Below are positions 48,749-48,868 of a DNA stretch of 48,868 nucleotides, one piece after another. The stretch's first letter is position 1. Each line of letters starts with the position of its first letter. The notes under the pieces are model-generated. The model did no database searches. It saw nothing but the letters and a program-made list of their open reading frames with translations, and had not been told where the DNA came from. Source of the DNA: Actinomycetes bacterium. Lineage in GTDB: Bacteria > Actinomycetota > Actinomycetes > Mycobacteriales > Mycobacteriaceae. The stretch is taken from the NCBI GenBank assembly GCA_029780675.1, contig JAKOYE010000042.1:1-48868 (forward strand), written 5' to 3'. Position numbers and translations under genes: made by a program.

Positions 48749-48868
48749 CTACGTCTTGGTCAATCGGTTGATTGACGGTTGCAATGCTTCCAGGTCGACA
48801 TGCCGGGCGGCGACCAGGGCCTCGGTCTTGGCTTGCGCCAGGTCGAGCAGCTGCATCTGGACGGCGTT
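48749..48868 (-). CDS. C-terminal 39 codons of an unidentified protein, probably transposition-related
   Basis: The minus-strand frame enters from the window edge and stops at 48749-48751. It encodes NAVQMQLLDLAQAKTEALV...HVDLEALQPSINRLTKT, a helical tail. I do not recognise the family. Its place, 16 bases inside the putative end repeats, is typical of the last gene of an insertion sequence, so a transposase or its helper is likely, but an ordinary gene cannot be excluded. Confidence 0.45.
   Translation of the reverse strand, partial: NAVQMQLLDLAQAKTEALVAARHVDLEALQPSINRLTKT

Noticed and set aside
48749..48868. Assigning the terminal ORF to a named IS family
   Set aside because: Only 39 codons are visible and no DDE or ATPase motif is included; paired end repeats alone do not define the family.

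Overview
This is a continuous piece of chromosome from a mycobacterium, most likely a non-tuberculous, Mycolicibacterium-type species. DNA is very GC-rich, GTG starts are common, and the core gene order matches the Rv2589-Rv2531c stretch of Mycobacterium tuberculosis H37Rv as I remember it: gabT, yajC-secD-secF, lipoprotein, apt, relA, ppiB, glyoxalase-like MBL, hisS, ypfJ-like peptidase, aspS, rarA, alaS, ruvX, mltG, aroE, prepilin peptidase, aroC-aroK-aroB-aroQ, pepQ, efp, nusB. No tRNA, rRNA, CRISPR array or prophage was seen. Gene identities come from reading the proteins; no database search was run.

Layout. 1-3.9 kb: end of an amino-acid permease, a small membrane protein, the Holliday-junction operon ruvC-ruvA-ruvB behind a LexA (SOS) box, and a DUF1304 membrane protein. 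3.9-14.3 kb: gabT on the minus strand, then yajC, secD, secF (protein export), a peptide-binding-type lipoprotein, apt, a small antisense-strand gene and relA (stringent response). 14.3-21.1 kb: first accessory block, sitting between relA and ppiB, which are neighbours in H37Rv. It holds a nylon-oligomer-hydrolase-like serine hydrolase, an orphan ATP-grasp enzyme, an APC amino-acid permease, a two-domain universal stress protein and an extra membrane-anchored cyclophilin. 21.2-28.4 kb: ppiB, MBL hydrolase, hisS, an unknown gene behind an ECF-sigma-type promoter, an MmpS-like secreted protein, a zinc peptidase and aspS. 28.5-34.7 kb: second accessory block, two tandem acyltransferase-fold paralogues followed by mmpS-mmpL, a likely lipid assembly and export unit. 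34.7-48.3 kb: conserved rarA, alaS, ruvX, mltG, the shikimate cluster, a 4-TM protein, pepQ, efp and nusB. 48.3 kb to the end: the start of an Orn/Lys/Arg decarboxylase gene cut off after about 100 codons by what looks like an insertion element, whose end repeats and last 39 codons are in the window.

Two themes stand out. First, both accessory blocks start directly after a conserved gene whose 3' end carries tandem repeats that include the stop codon (60 bp after relA, 27 bp after aspS). Short tandem duplications are scattered through the window, including a 36-bp repeat that adds three 12-residue repeats inside the aspartyl-tRNA synthetase anticodon-binding domain. Second, several genes look leaderless with readable promoters: an ECF-type promoter ahead of an unknown 159-residue protein, and a TACTAT -10 ahead of mmpS. 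The best candidates for an undescribed system are the serine hydrolase/ATP-grasp/permease block and the acyltransferase pair/mmpS-mmpL block.
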